Below, piece by piece: positions 32,239 through 40,452 of a stretch of 64,000 bases of DNA (positions within the stretch are counted from its first letter, which is position 1; each line of letters starts with the position of its first letter). The stretch lies in the NCBI RefSeq assembly GCF_014207985.1, contig NZ_JACHMI010000001.1:6741001-6805000 (forward strand), written 5' to 3'. The position numbers and the translations under genes are program-made. Below the pieces are notes generated by a model. It saw nothing but the letters and a program-made list of their open reading frames with translations, was not told the origin of the DNA and did no database searches. The DNA is from Nonomuraea rubra. GTDB lineage: Bacteria > Actinomycetota > Actinomycetes > Streptosporangiales > Streptosporangiaceae.

Positions 32239-35115
32239 ACCGCGCAGGCAGCGGTCCAGTTCGGCGCGCAGGACGCGCTGGAAGGCGTCGACGTGGTGGG
32301 CGTTCATGAGCGTGTAGTGCTCGCCTGGCACCTCCAGGTACCGGTTCTCGCCGCGGGTGAAGTCGTCCCATTTGCGCAGGTCGTGGTCGAGCCAGTCCTG
32401 CTTGGTGCCGCGCAGCGGGATGGCGTAGAAGACGCTGACCGAGGCGACGGTGCCGCTCGGCTCGTAGGAGCGGCCCGCCCGTACCAGGGACTGGGCCAGA
32501 TCCACCCACGCGGCGAACTGGTCGCGGCCGAGGTCCAGCTCGGCCAGGCGGCGCTTGGAGGCGGCGGCCATGATGCGGTCGATCTGGCGCGGCGCGGGCA
32601 GGTCGCGGAGCGCCGGCTGCAGCGCGCCGGCCTCCGCCGGGGCGAGCAGGTCGAGGAAGAGCGCCAGGTGCAGGGCGCCCTCGGTGAAGTCGAGCTCGTT
32701 CATGCGCTGCCGGATGTGCGGCGGCAGGTTGAAGATGCCGACGAAGTCGACCCGCTCCCCCAGCCCCTCCAGGGCCTTGGCGATCTCGAACGCGACCGCA
32801 CCGCCGTAGGAGTAGCCCGCGATCGCGTACGGGCCGACGGGCTGGCGCAGCCGGATCGCGTCCACGTAGCAGGAGACCATCTCCTCGAAGCTGCCGAAGT
32901 GCGGCTCCCCCGGGCCGAACCCGCGCGCCCGCAGGGCGTGGAACGGGCGCTCGCCGGTGAAGTAGCCGGCGAGGTTGACGAAGACGAGCACCTCCCCCAC
33001 GCCGGGGTGCACGCAGAACAGCGGCGTGCCCTCGCCGGTCTGCTGGAGCGGCACGATCGGGTCGTACGGCGTGTTCTGCCCGGGTTCGCCGTCCAGGAGC
33101 GCGGCCAGCGCGCGGACGGTGGGCGCGCGCAGGATCGCCGTGGGAGGCAGGTCGCGGCCGGGGAAGTCGCGGCGCAGGCGCTGCTTCAGCCGCAGCACGT
33201 CCAGGGAGGTACCGCCGAGCTCCAGGAAGTTCGCCGTGGCGCCGACCTCGGCCGGCCGCAGCCCGAACAGGTCGGCGTAGGCGCCGGCGACGGCCCGCTC
33301 GGCGCCGTCGCGCGGCGGGAGGTGCGCGCCGCGCAGCCGCCCGGTCAGCTCGGCCGCCCGCCGCTGCCGCTCGGCGAACTCGCCCTCGTCCAGCCGCCGG
33401 CGCAGCAGCGCCCGCTGGATCTTGCCGAGCGCCGTCCTGGGCAGCTCGGGCGCGGGCAGCGGCAGGATCACCGCCGGCCGCACCCCCCACAGCCGGGCGA
33501 CCTTGTCGCGTACGGCCACCAGCGCCCGCCGCACCCCCTCCTCGTCGGAGAGCGGCACGCTCGGCGTGAACACGACGGCCGGCCGCTCGGTGTCGTCGCC
33601 CGGCCGCCGCACGGGGAAGGCCGCGACGCAGGTGTCCCGCACCTCGGGCAGCGCGCCGAGCGCCGCCTCGACCTCCTGGCAGGGGTGGTTGACGCCGTTG
33701 ACGATGATGCTGTCCTTGCTGCGGCCGGTCAGGATCAGCCGCCCATCGGACAGACGTCCGCGGTCTCCCGTGCGGAACCAGCCGTCACCGGTGAACGCCG
33801 CCGCGCTCGCCTCCGGGTCGCCGGCGTAGCCGCCGAACACCATCGGGCCGCTCACCTGCAGCTCACCCTCCACCTCCGCGGGCAGGGGCGCGTCGTCCCC
33901 GTCCGCGATCCGGACGCCGAAGCCGGGGATCGGCGGGCCGAGCGAGGCGAACTCCCGGCCCTCGTCCGCCTCCGGGAACGCCAGGTTCATGGTGCTGCCC
34001 GCGCACGTCTCCGTCATCCCGAACGCGGGCACGATGGCGCCGGGCCGCAGCCCGTACGGGGCCAGGGCCCGCAGGAACCGCCGGGCGGTGTCGCAGACGA
34101 CCGCCTCGCCGCCGGACAGGATGTGGCGCAGCGCCGACAGGTCGAGCTCCGGGTCGCCGGGCGGGGGCAGCGCCTTGTTGATCTCGCCGAAGAGGAAGTT
34201 GGGGGCGAAGGTGAGGGTGACGCCGTGCTGCGCGGCCAGGCGGAGGAAGCGCAGCGGGTCGCCCAGCACGTACGGCGGCTCGACCTGGACCTGGGACGCG
34301 GCCATGGACAGGGGCAGCAGGTGGGCCTCGATGGCGGCGATGTGGTCGAAGGCGATCCAGTTCATCATCACGTCGCCGGGGTGGCAGGCCAGCCGCTCCG
34401 CCTTGGCCGCCAGGGAGGACAGCAGGTTGGCGTGGGTGAGCGGCACGGCCTTGCTGTCACCCGACGACCCCGACGTCAGCATCAGCACCGCCACGTCGTC
34501 CGGCACCGGCTCGTGCACGCCGTCCGCACCGTGGTGTGCGGCGTAAGGCTCCCCCGGGGTTGTGGACCGGCCGGGGGATGTGTCGCGCAGGTCCTCCACC
34601 AGCGCCACCGTGCGGCCGGGCAGGGATGGCAGGGCGGTCAGGAGTTTGCGGCCGGTGACGATCGGCGGGTCGCCCAGCAGCCGCCCGACGTGCCCCAGCC
34701 GCGCCGCCCACCGCCCGGGGTCCCCCTGTGGCGGCGCCATCGGGCACGGCGTCAGCCCGCCGAGCACGCAGGCCCAGAACACCGGCACCACGTCCGGCGC
34801 CCGCTCCAGCACCAGCACCACCTCGGCACCTGGCCGCAGCCCCAGCCCGTCCAGTCCGGCCAGCATCCGGCAGGCCAGCTCGTGCAGGCCTGCGTACGAC
34901 TGGACGGTGACCGCGCCACCCTCGTCCACGTACAGCAGGCCCCGCTCCCGCCCGCCCCCGGCCGCGCGCCGCAACAGCCCTGCCAGGCCACCACCCGCGA
35001 CCGTGCCACCGCCCTCGGCCACGCCTCCACCCGCGGCCGCGCGCCACAGCGGCTCCGCCGAGCCGCCGTCCGCGTCACCGGCCATTGTCCCGGCCGGCAT
35101 CGTCCCGGCCGGCAT
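32233..35115 (-). CDS. NRPS-like A-T-TE synthetase (atromentin/polyporic acid/ralfuranone type)
   Basis: 960 aa. ATGs at 35115, 35100 and 35085 lie in a 15-bp repeat, so the exact start is open. The adenylation domain (about 50-580) has LTSGSSGDSKAVPLTH, NWIAFDHIAAIEAHL, TFAPNFLF, WFRTGDRG and LPRTALGKIQR. The thiolation domain has FLELGGTSLDVLRLKQ (Ser near 635). The thioesterase has GYSYGGAVAFEIAK and the His motif GEHYTLMNAHH. There is no condensation domain. The FDH and PNF features and the size match synthetases that dimerise arylpyruvates to terphenylquinones or furanones. The substrate is inferred. It overlaps the upstream sulfotransferase gene. Confidence 0.85.
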   Translation of the reverse strand: MPAGTMPAGTMAGDADGGSAEPLWRAAAGGGVAEGGGTVAGGGLAGLLRRAAGGGRERGLLYVDEGGAVTVQSYAGLHELACRMLAGLDGLGLRPGAEVVLVLERAPDVVPVFWACVLGGLTPCPMAPPQGDPGRWAARLGHVGRLLGDPPIVTGRKLLTALPSLPGRTVALVEDLRDTSPGRSTTPGEPYAAHHGADGVHEPVPDDVAVLMLTSGSSGDSKAVPLTHANLLSSLAAKAERLACHPGDVMMNWIAFDHIAAIEAHLLPLSMAASQVQVEPPYVLGDPLRFLRLAAQHGVTLTFAPNFLFGEINKALPPPGDPELDLSALRHILSGGEAVVCDTARRFLRALAPYGLRPGAIVPAFGMTETCAGSTMNLAFPEADEGREFASLGPPIPGFGVRIADGDDAPLPAEVEGELQVSGPMVFGGYAGDPEASAAAFTGDGWFRTGDRGRLSDGRLILTGRSKDSIIVNGVNHPCQEVEAALGALPEVRDTCVAAFPVRRPGDDTERPAVVFTPSVPLSDEEGVRRALVAVRDKVARLWGVRPAVILPLPAPELPRTALGKIQRALLRRRLDEGEFAERQRRAAELTGRLRGAHLPPRDGAERAVAGAYADLFGLRPAEVGATANFLELGGTSLDVLRLKQRLRRDFPGRDLPPTAILRAPTVRALAALLDGEPGQNTPYDPIVPLQQTGEGTPLFCVHPGVGEVLVFVNLAGYFTGERPFHALRARGFGPGEPHFGSFEEMVSCYVDAIRLRQPVGPYAIAGYSYGGAVAFEIAKALEGLGERVDFVGIFNLPPHIRQRMNELDFTEGALHLALFLDLLAPAEAGALQPALRDLPAPRQIDRIMAAASKRRLAELDLGRDQFAAWVDLAQSLVRAGRSYEPSGTVASVSVFYAIPLRGTKQDWLDHDLRKWDDFTRGENRYLEVPGEHYTLMNAHHVDAFQRVLRAELDRCLRGR

Positions 35116-35791
35116 CGTCCCGGCCAGCCGGCTTCAGGCTGTCGATCTTGCGCTGGAGGGCGTCGGCGTCGTTCAGCCTCGGGAACGGCTCGCGAGGGAC
35201 CCCCACCCCGAGGAACGCGCACAGCGGCTCCCACCCCTCCCGCACGTCGAACACCAGCAACCGCCCGTCGGGCACCCCCTCCTGGACGGCGGCGGCGTGC
35301 CGGGCGAACCCCGCGACCGCCTCCGCCTCGTCCGGCACCCAGTCGGGCCCCGGCCGGACACCGTCGAAGGTGGCGCAGGCCATGTGCCGCAGCAGCGGCA
35401 GGAGCGGCGCGAACGCCTCCTCGAACGCGTCATCGCCACCACGGGCGGCGGCGGTGATCGCGGCGGCCCGCCACCCCACCATGGCGCGGAAGCTGGCGTA
35501 CCAGCGGGCGGGGTCACGCACGGTCAGGACGACCTTGGCCTCGGGAAACGCTTCGGCCAGCTCCCGCCAGTAGAAGCTCACCGGCCAGTCGACCGCCGAC
35601 CGGTACCCGGCCAGCACCCGCTCCCACCCGGCACGGTCACCGGGCACGGCCGGCAACCAGCGGCCGATGAGCTCGGGGTGGTCGAAGAGCTCGAACATGT
35701 GGTGGCAGCGCCCGTACCCGAGCCGCTCCAGGGCCGCCTTCAGCGACAGGGTGCCCGTCCTGGGCAGCCCCGCCCCGATCACCTCGATCAA
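35075..35791 (-). CDS. Sulfotransferase family protein (Sulfotransfer_4-like)
   Basis: 238 aa from TTG at 35791, chosen because MIEVIGAGLPRTGTLSLKAAL is the expected N-terminus. GTG at 35782 has better ribosome-site spacing. The PAPS 5'-phosphosulfate loop is PRTGTLSLK, and the 3'-phosphate region is VVLTVRDPARWYASF. The tail is a run of AGRDD repeats encoded by the 15-bp repeat shared with the synthetase start. The two genes overlap by 11-41 nt and must be co-expressed, so the enzyme may sulfate the synthetase product. GATACT about 25 nt upstream is a possible -10. Confidence 0.85.
   Translation of the reverse strand: MIEVIGAGLPRTGTLSLKAALERLGYGRCHHMFELFDHPELIGRWLPAVPGDRAGWERVLAGYRSAVDWPVSFYWRELAEAFPEAKVVLTVRDPARWYASFRAMVGWRAAAITAAARGGDDAFEEAFAPLLPLLRHMACATFDGVRPGPDWVPDEAEAVAGFARHAAAVQEGVPDGRLLVFDVREGWEPLCAFLGVGVPREPFPRLNDADALQRKIDSLKPAGRDDAGRDDAGRDNGR
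35081..35125. repeat. 15-bp tandem repeat at the sulfotransferase/synthetase junction
   Basis: Three units (35081-35095, 35096-35110, 35111-35125) of GGCATCGTCCCGGCC, the first with two changes. On the minus strand each encodes AGRDD in the sulfotransferase tail and, in another frame, MPAGT at the synthetase N-terminus. Each unit thus adds a possible start ATG. Confidence 0.9.
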
Positions 35792-35893
35792 CTCCCCGCC
35801 TCCGTCCGATCACTCTTAGTATCGGGACGAACGGGTCCGGCTATTGCCGAGGTGGTGGAAAGGATCGGTTATCCCCAGCACACCCCCGCGCGG

Positions 35894-36982
35894 TCAGGTG
35901 CGCGGCGGTGCGACCGAGGAGCGGTGGATGAGCCGGGAGCGCAGGGTGTGCATGTCGCGGGCGGGCTCGGCCCCGCCGAGGATGTCGAGCAGGACCTGGG
36001 CCGCCTTGGCGCCCAGCTCGTGCACCGGCTGGGCGATCATCGTGAGCGGCGGCTCCATCACCGCCGCCCACGCGCTGTCGTCGAACCCGATCAGCGCCAC
36101 GTCGGCCGGGTACGACAGCCCCGCCTTGCGCAGCGCGCGCAGGGAGCCGGTCATGCCGTCGGTCTCGGAGCAGAACACGGCGGTGACCCGGTCGGGCAGC
36201 GTCAGCATGCGGCCGACCTCGGTGACGACGCGTTCCTCTGTCTTCGGCCCGACCATCACGAGCTGCGGGTCGAACGGGATGTGCGCGTCGTCGAGGGCGT
36301 CGAGGTAGCCGCGCAGCCGTTCGCCGTCGGTCCACAGGTTGCGCGAGGCGGCCGTCAGCAGCTCGCGGCGGGTGGCCGGCGGCTGGGCCACCGGCGGCCC
36401 CCAGACGAAGCCGATGCGCCGGTGCCCGGCGGCGATGAGCACCTCCACCGCCTCGCGGGCGGCGTCGCGGTTGTCGATGACGACGGAGTCGAGGTCGAGC
36501 GCGGAGACGGCGCGGTCGACGAGCACGACCGGGATGCCCCGGTCGATCGCGGCCTTGAGGTGCGCGACCTGGTCGCGGCCGAGCGCGGCCGAGGCCACGA
36601 TGACGCCGTCGACCCGCTTGTCGATGAGCACGTTGGTGGCCGCCACCTCCTCCTGGAGGTTCTCGTACGTGCTCAGCACGATCACGTCGAACCCCCGGGC
36701 CCGCGAGGTGTCGGAGACGCCCCGCAGCAGCCCGGCGAAGAACGGGTTGCCGATGTCGGCCACGATGACGCCCAGGGTGTGGCTGACCCCGGTGGACATG
36801 CTGCGCGCGAGCGCGTTGGCGCGGTAGCCGAGCTTCTCCGCCGCCGCGAGCACGCGGGCGCGCAGCTCGGGGCTGACGTATCCGTAACCGCCCAGCGTGC
36901 GCGCCGCCGTGGCCCTGCCCACGCCGGCCTCCGCCGCCACCTCGGAGATCGTCGGCCCGGCCTGGCCGCGGTCAGTCGGCAT
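35894..36982 (-). CDS. LacI-family regulator of the fructoselysine locus
   Basis: 362 aa from ATG at 36982. The helix-turn-helix is TISEVAAEAGVGRATAARTL, followed by GYVSPELRARVLAAAEKLGY and a periplasmic-binding-protein-like effector domain (LGVIVADIGNPFFAGLLRG, VALIGFDDSAWAAVMEPPLT). It is third in the minus-strand operon after the frlB- and frlD-like genes, with only a 32-nt gap. It therefore sits behind one of the two TGATACCGGTATCA-type operators and is probably autoregulated. CCGG-centred sites are typical of LacI-family members. The inducer may be a phosphorylated Amadori compound. Confidence 0.92.
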   Translation of the reverse strand: MPTDRGQAGPTISEVAAEAGVGRATAARTLGGYGYVSPELRARVLAAAEKLGYRANALARSMSTGVSHTLGVIVADIGNPFFAGLLRGVSDTSRARGFDVIVLSTYENLQEEVAATNVLIDKRVDGVIVASAALGRDQVAHLKAAIDRGIPVVLVDRAVSALDLDSVVIDNRDAAREAVEVLIAAGHRRIGFVWGPPVAQPPATRRELLTAASRNLWTDGERLRGYLDALDDAHIPFDPQLVMVGPKTEERVVTEVGRMLTLPDRVTAVFCSETDGMTGSLRALRKAGLSYPADVALIGFDDSAWAAVMEPPLTMIAQPVHELGAKAAQVLLDILGGAEPARDMHTLRSRLIHRSSVAPPRT

Positions 36983-37014
36983 GGATCCCGTCCCTCGTCA
37001 CTGAATCATGCTAG

Positions 37015-37872
37015 CTACGCGCTGGTACGGCCGTGCCCGAAGGCGCCCTCGACGTAGCACTGCGCGTGCGCCGCCTCCGCGCCCCCGTGCAGCGCCCGCT
37101 CGATCGCGGCGGGCGCCGGCGGGCGGCCGGCGGCCCAGCCGTCGCGCAGCAGCGAGACGGCGAACCCGGTCAGGAACGCGTCGCCGCACCCCATGGTGTC
37201 CACGATGTCCTCGGCGAGCCGGGCGGGGGCGGACACGGTGACGTTCCCGTCGTGGGCGAGGGCGCCGGCCACGCCGCGGGTGCCGAGCGCGAGCCCGGCA
37301 CCCCGGCGTACGGCCTCGGCGAGCAGGTCCGCCGTGGCGGCCTCGTCGAGGTGGGAGCAGGACAGCAGCACCAGGTCGGCGTGCGGGCAGACCCGGTCGA
37401 GGTAGGCGGGGCCGCGGTACTCCTCCTCGCTGGACAGGTCGAAGCTGACCAGCGGGCCGAGCCCGGCCAGCTTGGGCAGCTCGGGCTCGCTGCGCGAGTA
37501 GACGCTGGAGTGCACCAGGTCGAAGCCGCTCAGGTGGCCGAGCAGGTCCGCGTCCAGGGACAGGGGCTCGCGTACGGTGACGCCGCCGCCGTTCCAGCCC
37601 AGGAAGACGCGCTCGCCGTCGTCCACGCGCAGGCGGGAGACGCCGCTCTCGCCCGCGCGGACGACGCAGCGGTCCACGGCCACGCCTTCGGCGGCGATCG
37701 AGTCGCGCAGGAACGCGCCGAGCCCGTCGTCGCCGAAGACCCCGAGGTAGGCGGACTCGACGCCGAGCCTGCGGGCGTAGACGGCGACGTTGACGCTGTT
37801 CCCGCCGGGGTAGTCGATGCCCCGGTCGACGAACCGGTCGACGATGTTGTCGCCGAAGCCGAGCACTCTCAT
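37015..37872 (-). CDS. frlD: PfkB-family fructoselysine-type kinase
   Basis: 285 aa from ATG at 37872, 4 nt after the frlB-like stop. The PfkB start MRVLGFGDNIVDRF and YPGGNSVNVAVYARRLG are like FrlD. The anion-hole/catalytic motif reads DTMGCGDAF (D231 the expected base), with Cys in place of the common Ala of DTxGAGD. It would phosphorylate the 6-position of an Amadori sugar-amino acid before cleavage by the neighbouring deglycase. The assignment rests on the combined frlB/frlC/frlD context. Another sugar-amine adduct, such as glucoselysine, is possible. Confidence 0.85.
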   Translation of the reverse strand: MRVLGFGDNIVDRFVDRGIDYPGGNSVNVAVYARRLGVESAYLGVFGDDGLGAFLRDSIAAEGVAVDRCVVRAGESGVSRLRVDDGERVFLGWNGGGVTVREPLSLDADLLGHLSGFDLVHSSVYSRSEPELPKLAGLGPLVSFDLSSEEEYRGPAYLDRVCPHADLVLLSCSHLDEAATADLLAEAVRRGAGLALGTRGVAGALAHDGNVTVSAPARLAEDIVDTMGCGDAFLTGFAVSLLRDGWAAGRPPAPAAIERALHGGAEAAHAQCYVEGAFGHGRTSA

Positions 37873-37876
37873 CGGC

Positions 37877-38878
37877 TCAGTAGTCCATGACCCGGTAGTA
37901 GCGGCGCAGGTCGAGCGAGTGGTCGCGGACCCGCTCCAGGTGCTTGCTGACGCGGCTCATGACGGTGTCGAGCACGAGCGGCGCGAGCAGGCCGCGGAAC
38001 TCGGGGCTGATCCCGGCGAGCGGGTAGTCGCGGGTGTCGAAGACGGTGACGTCCTTGGAGACGCGCCTGGCGAAGGCCTCGGCGCGGTCGGTCAGGGCGC
38101 GGGTCTCGTCCTCGCCCTGGAAGACGATGACGCTGGTGTCCTCCTCCAGCAGCTCCAGCGAGCCGTGGAAGAACTCGGCGCTGTGCACCCTGGTGGTGCG
38201 CAGCCACTGCATCTCCTCGAGGATGCACATGGAGTACAGGTAGGTGAAGCCCCAGAGGTTGCCGCCGCCGATGAGGAAGTGGTAGCCGCTGTCCTTGTGG
38301 GCGTCGGCGAACGCGGCGGCCACCGGCTCGGCCTGCCTGGCCACCTCGACGAGGGCCTGCGGGATCCCGGCCAGCTCGCCGGCGAGCCGGTCGTAGCCGT
38401 CGAACTCGCCGCGGCGCGCGAGCAGCCTGCCCATGAACAGCAGGAGCTGGAAGTCGAACGGCCAGGTCTTGGGCCGGGAGATGAGCGCCGTGTCCGCCTT
38501 CGTGGCCACGGGCGAGTCGGGGTGGCCGGTGAAGGAGATCGTGTACGCCCCCTTGGACCTGCAGTATTCGATGGCCCGCACGCTGTCGTCGGTCGTGCCC
38601 GACACGGACGTGAACAGCGCCACCGTGCGCTCCCCCAGCCGGGCGTCACCGGAGGCGATCAGCTCGGCGGCGATCACGGCGCGCACGTCGAGCTTCGAGG
38701 CCCGCCGGGCGAGGTGCTCGTACGGCCACATCTGCGCGTACGTGCCGCCGGCCCCGACCAGGAGCAGGGTGTCGAAGCCCGCGTCCACGAGCCGGTCGAC
38801 CAGCTCCTCGATCTGAGGGCGCAGGGCCACCGCGCTCGCCGCCTGGGAGAGAAATTCCGGCTCGTCGAATCCGAGCAT
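37877..38878 (-). CDS. frlB: FrlB-like SIS-domain fructoselysine-6-phosphate deglycase
   Basis: 333 aa from ATG at 38878, with AAAGGA about 7 nt upstream. It has two SIS halves, as in the GlmS-isomerase-like family: LLLVGAGGTYAQMWPYEHLA, VALFTSVSGTTDDSVRAIEY, and the distinctive VHSAEFFHGSLELLEEDT, where a Glu and His pair acts in sugar-amine cleavage. FrlB splits fructoselysine-6-phosphate to lysine and glucose-6-phosphate. It heads the frlB-frlD-LacI operon, divergent from the transporter operon, with a palindromic operator 45 bp upstream. Confidence 0.88.
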   Translation of the reverse strand: MLGFDEPEFLSQAASAVALRPQIEELVDRLVDAGFDTLLLVGAGGTYAQMWPYEHLARRASKLDVRAVIAAELIASGDARLGERTVALFTSVSGTTDDSVRAIEYCRSKGAYTISFTGHPDSPVATKADTALISRPKTWPFDFQLLLFMGRLLARRGEFDGYDRLAGELAGIPQALVEVARQAEPVAAAFADAHKDSGYHFLIGGGNLWGFTYLYSMCILEEMQWLRTTRVHSAEFFHGSLELLEEDTSVIVFQGEDETRALTDRAEAFARRVSKDVTVFDTRDYPLAGISPEFRGLLAPLVLDTVMSRVSKHLERVRDHSLDLRRYYRVMDY

Positions 38879-38922
38879 CGTCGCATCCTTTCGCAGAATC
38901 CGGCGCCCGCCTGATCGGGACC

Positions 38923-38936
38923 TGATACCGGTATCA
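38923..38936. promoter_or_regulatory. LacI-type operator upstream of frlB
   Basis: TGATACCGGTATCA is a perfect 14-bp palindrome 45 bp before the frlB-like start. A near-copy lies by the transporter operon, so one repressor can control both directions. The 258-bp intergenic region holds nothing else recognisable apart from the promoters. Confidence 0.85.
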
Positions 38937-39071
38937 CGCGGGGGTCACGTTGGCACAGGCCACCACGCGGCGTCAACCGCCGGTCTTGAAAACACCTCCC
39001 TGAGCTGCAGCTACATCGCCGCTTATCAGGTCACGCCAGGTTAACGAAAGAAAGATCTTGGTGAACGGGTC

Positions 39072-39100
39072 TGGTACCGGTATCAGACGAGCTGTATGGT
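39072..39100 (+). promoter_or_regulatory. LacI-type operator overlapping the transporter promoter
   Basis: TGGTACCGGTATCA (39072-39085) differs from the frlB operator at one base. It covers the -35 position of a promoter whose -10 is TATGGT (39095-39100, 17 bp from 39077). Repressor binding would occlude polymerase. The binding-protein ATG follows at 39137. Confidence 0.75.
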
Positions 39101-39136
39101 CGGCCAACACCACGCACCGGTGGAGAAAGGAAGCCC

Positions 39137-40450
39137 ATGCGCCCTCGCGCCCTGCCGACGTTCGCGGCACTCCTCGGGACACTCACGCTGGCCGCCTGCT
39201 CAGGCGGCGGCACGACCCAGGCCCCCAAGGCCGACGCCACCGCCGCGCCGGAGTTCTCCGGCACGCTGAGCATCCTCACCAAGTTCGCCGGCGACCCCAC
39301 GGGCCCCTACTTCGAGAACCTCGCCGCCGCGTACACCAAGCAGCACCCGCAGGTGAAGTTCGAGCTGATCCAGGAGACCGACCAGAGCGTCAAGGACAAG
39401 CTCAAGACGCTCACCGCCTCCGACGCGCTGCCCGACATCTACTTCACCTGGACCGGGAACTGGGCCGACAACTACATCCGCGGCGGCCGGGCGGCCGACC
39501 TGACCGCGGTGATCGGCCCGGACACCGCGTGGGGCAAGACGTTCAGCCCCGGCTCGCTGGCCGCTTTCGCCCGCGACGGCAGGAACTACGGGATCCCGCT
39601 GTACGGCAACGGCAAGTTCATGGGCTACAGCAAGAGCGCCTTCGGCAAGGCGGGCGTCGCCGTGCCGAAGACGTTCGAGGAGCTGATCGCCGCCTGCGGG
39701 CCGCTGCGCGAGGCCGGGTACGAGCCCATCGCCTTCGGCAACAAGGACGGCTGGCCGGCCCTGCACTACCTGCAGCAGCTCTTCGCCTACAACGTGCCGG
39801 ACGCCACGCTGCAGGCCGACTTCGACCCGGCCACCGCCAAGCTCGCCGACCCCGGCTACGTCACCGCGCTCAACCAGTTCAAGACCCTGGTCGACCAGTG
39901 CACCGACACCAAGGGCGGCACCAACGGCGTGCTCTACAGCTCCGCCCAGGAGGCGTTCGCCAACGGCAAGGCCGCCATGTACTACCAGGAGATCCTCGAG
40001 TTCGACAACGCCACGTCGGCCAAGGTGAAGCCGGACGACTTCGGCATCTTCCAGCTCCCGGTGCCGGCGAGCGCGCCCGGCGACGCCACGGTGCTGGAGG
40101 GCTCGCCGGAGGGGTACCTGATCAACGCCAAGTCGCCCAGGGTCGCTCTGGCGGTGGACTTCATGAAGTTCGCCACCAGCCTGGAGAACGCCAAGACGCT
40201 GTCGGCGCCGCCGTACGGGCAGCCGAGCACCGTCGTCGGCGCGGTCACGGAGCAGACCTCCAGCAAGGCCGTCCACGAGGGTGTCCAGCTCGTCAACCAG
40301 GCGCCCAAGCTGGCGATCTGGCTCGACACCGTCACCGTCCCCGAGGTGGCCGACGCGTGGCTGGCCGGCGGCGAGGCCCTGATCAGCGGCGGGAAGACGG
40401 CCGAGCAGGTGCTCGAAAGCGTGCGTCAGGCCTCCGAGTCGGCCAAGTAG
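39137..40450 (+). CDS. ABC sugar/Amadori-product substrate-binding lipoprotein
   Basis: 437 aa from ATG at 39137, with GAAAGGA upstream. The lipoprotein signal has lipobox LAAC with C21. The mature part is a family 1 extracellular binding protein (FSGTLSILTKFAG, DIYFTWTGNWADNYI, GIPLYGNGKFMGYSK). It would deliver the substrate to the two permeases that follow directly. The operon also contains an FrlC-like gene and is controlled by the shared operator, so fructoselysine or a similar glycated amine is the likely cargo. Confidence 0.93.
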   Translation: MRPRALPTFAALLGTLTLAACSGGGTTQAPKADATAAPEFSGTLSILTKFAGDPTGPYFENLAAAYTKQHPQVKFELIQETDQSVKDKLKTLTASDALPDIYFTWTGNWADNYIRGGRAADLTAVIGPDTAWGKTFSPGSLAAFARDGRNYGIPLYGNGKFMGYSKSAFGKAGVAVPKTFEELIAACGPLREAGYEPIAFGNKDGWPALHYLQQLFAYNVPDATLQADFDPATAKLADPGYVTALNQFKTLVDQCTDTKGGTNGVLYSSAQEAFANGKAAMYYQEILEFDNATSAKVKPDDFGIFQLPVPASAPGDATVLEGSPEGYLINAKSPRVALAVDFMKFATSLENAKTLSAPPYGQPSTVVGAVTEQTSSKAVHEGVQLVNQAPKLAIWLDTVTVPEVADAWLAGGEALISGGKTAEQVLESVRQASESAK

Positions 40451-40452
40451 CC

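Noticed and set aside
31006..35457. Very long plus-strand open frame across PucR and the synthetase
   Set aside because: It is Ser/Arg/Pro-biased with no domain, and lies antisense or out of frame to the well-supported PucR, A-T-TE and sulfotransferase genes. It is a high-GC shadow.
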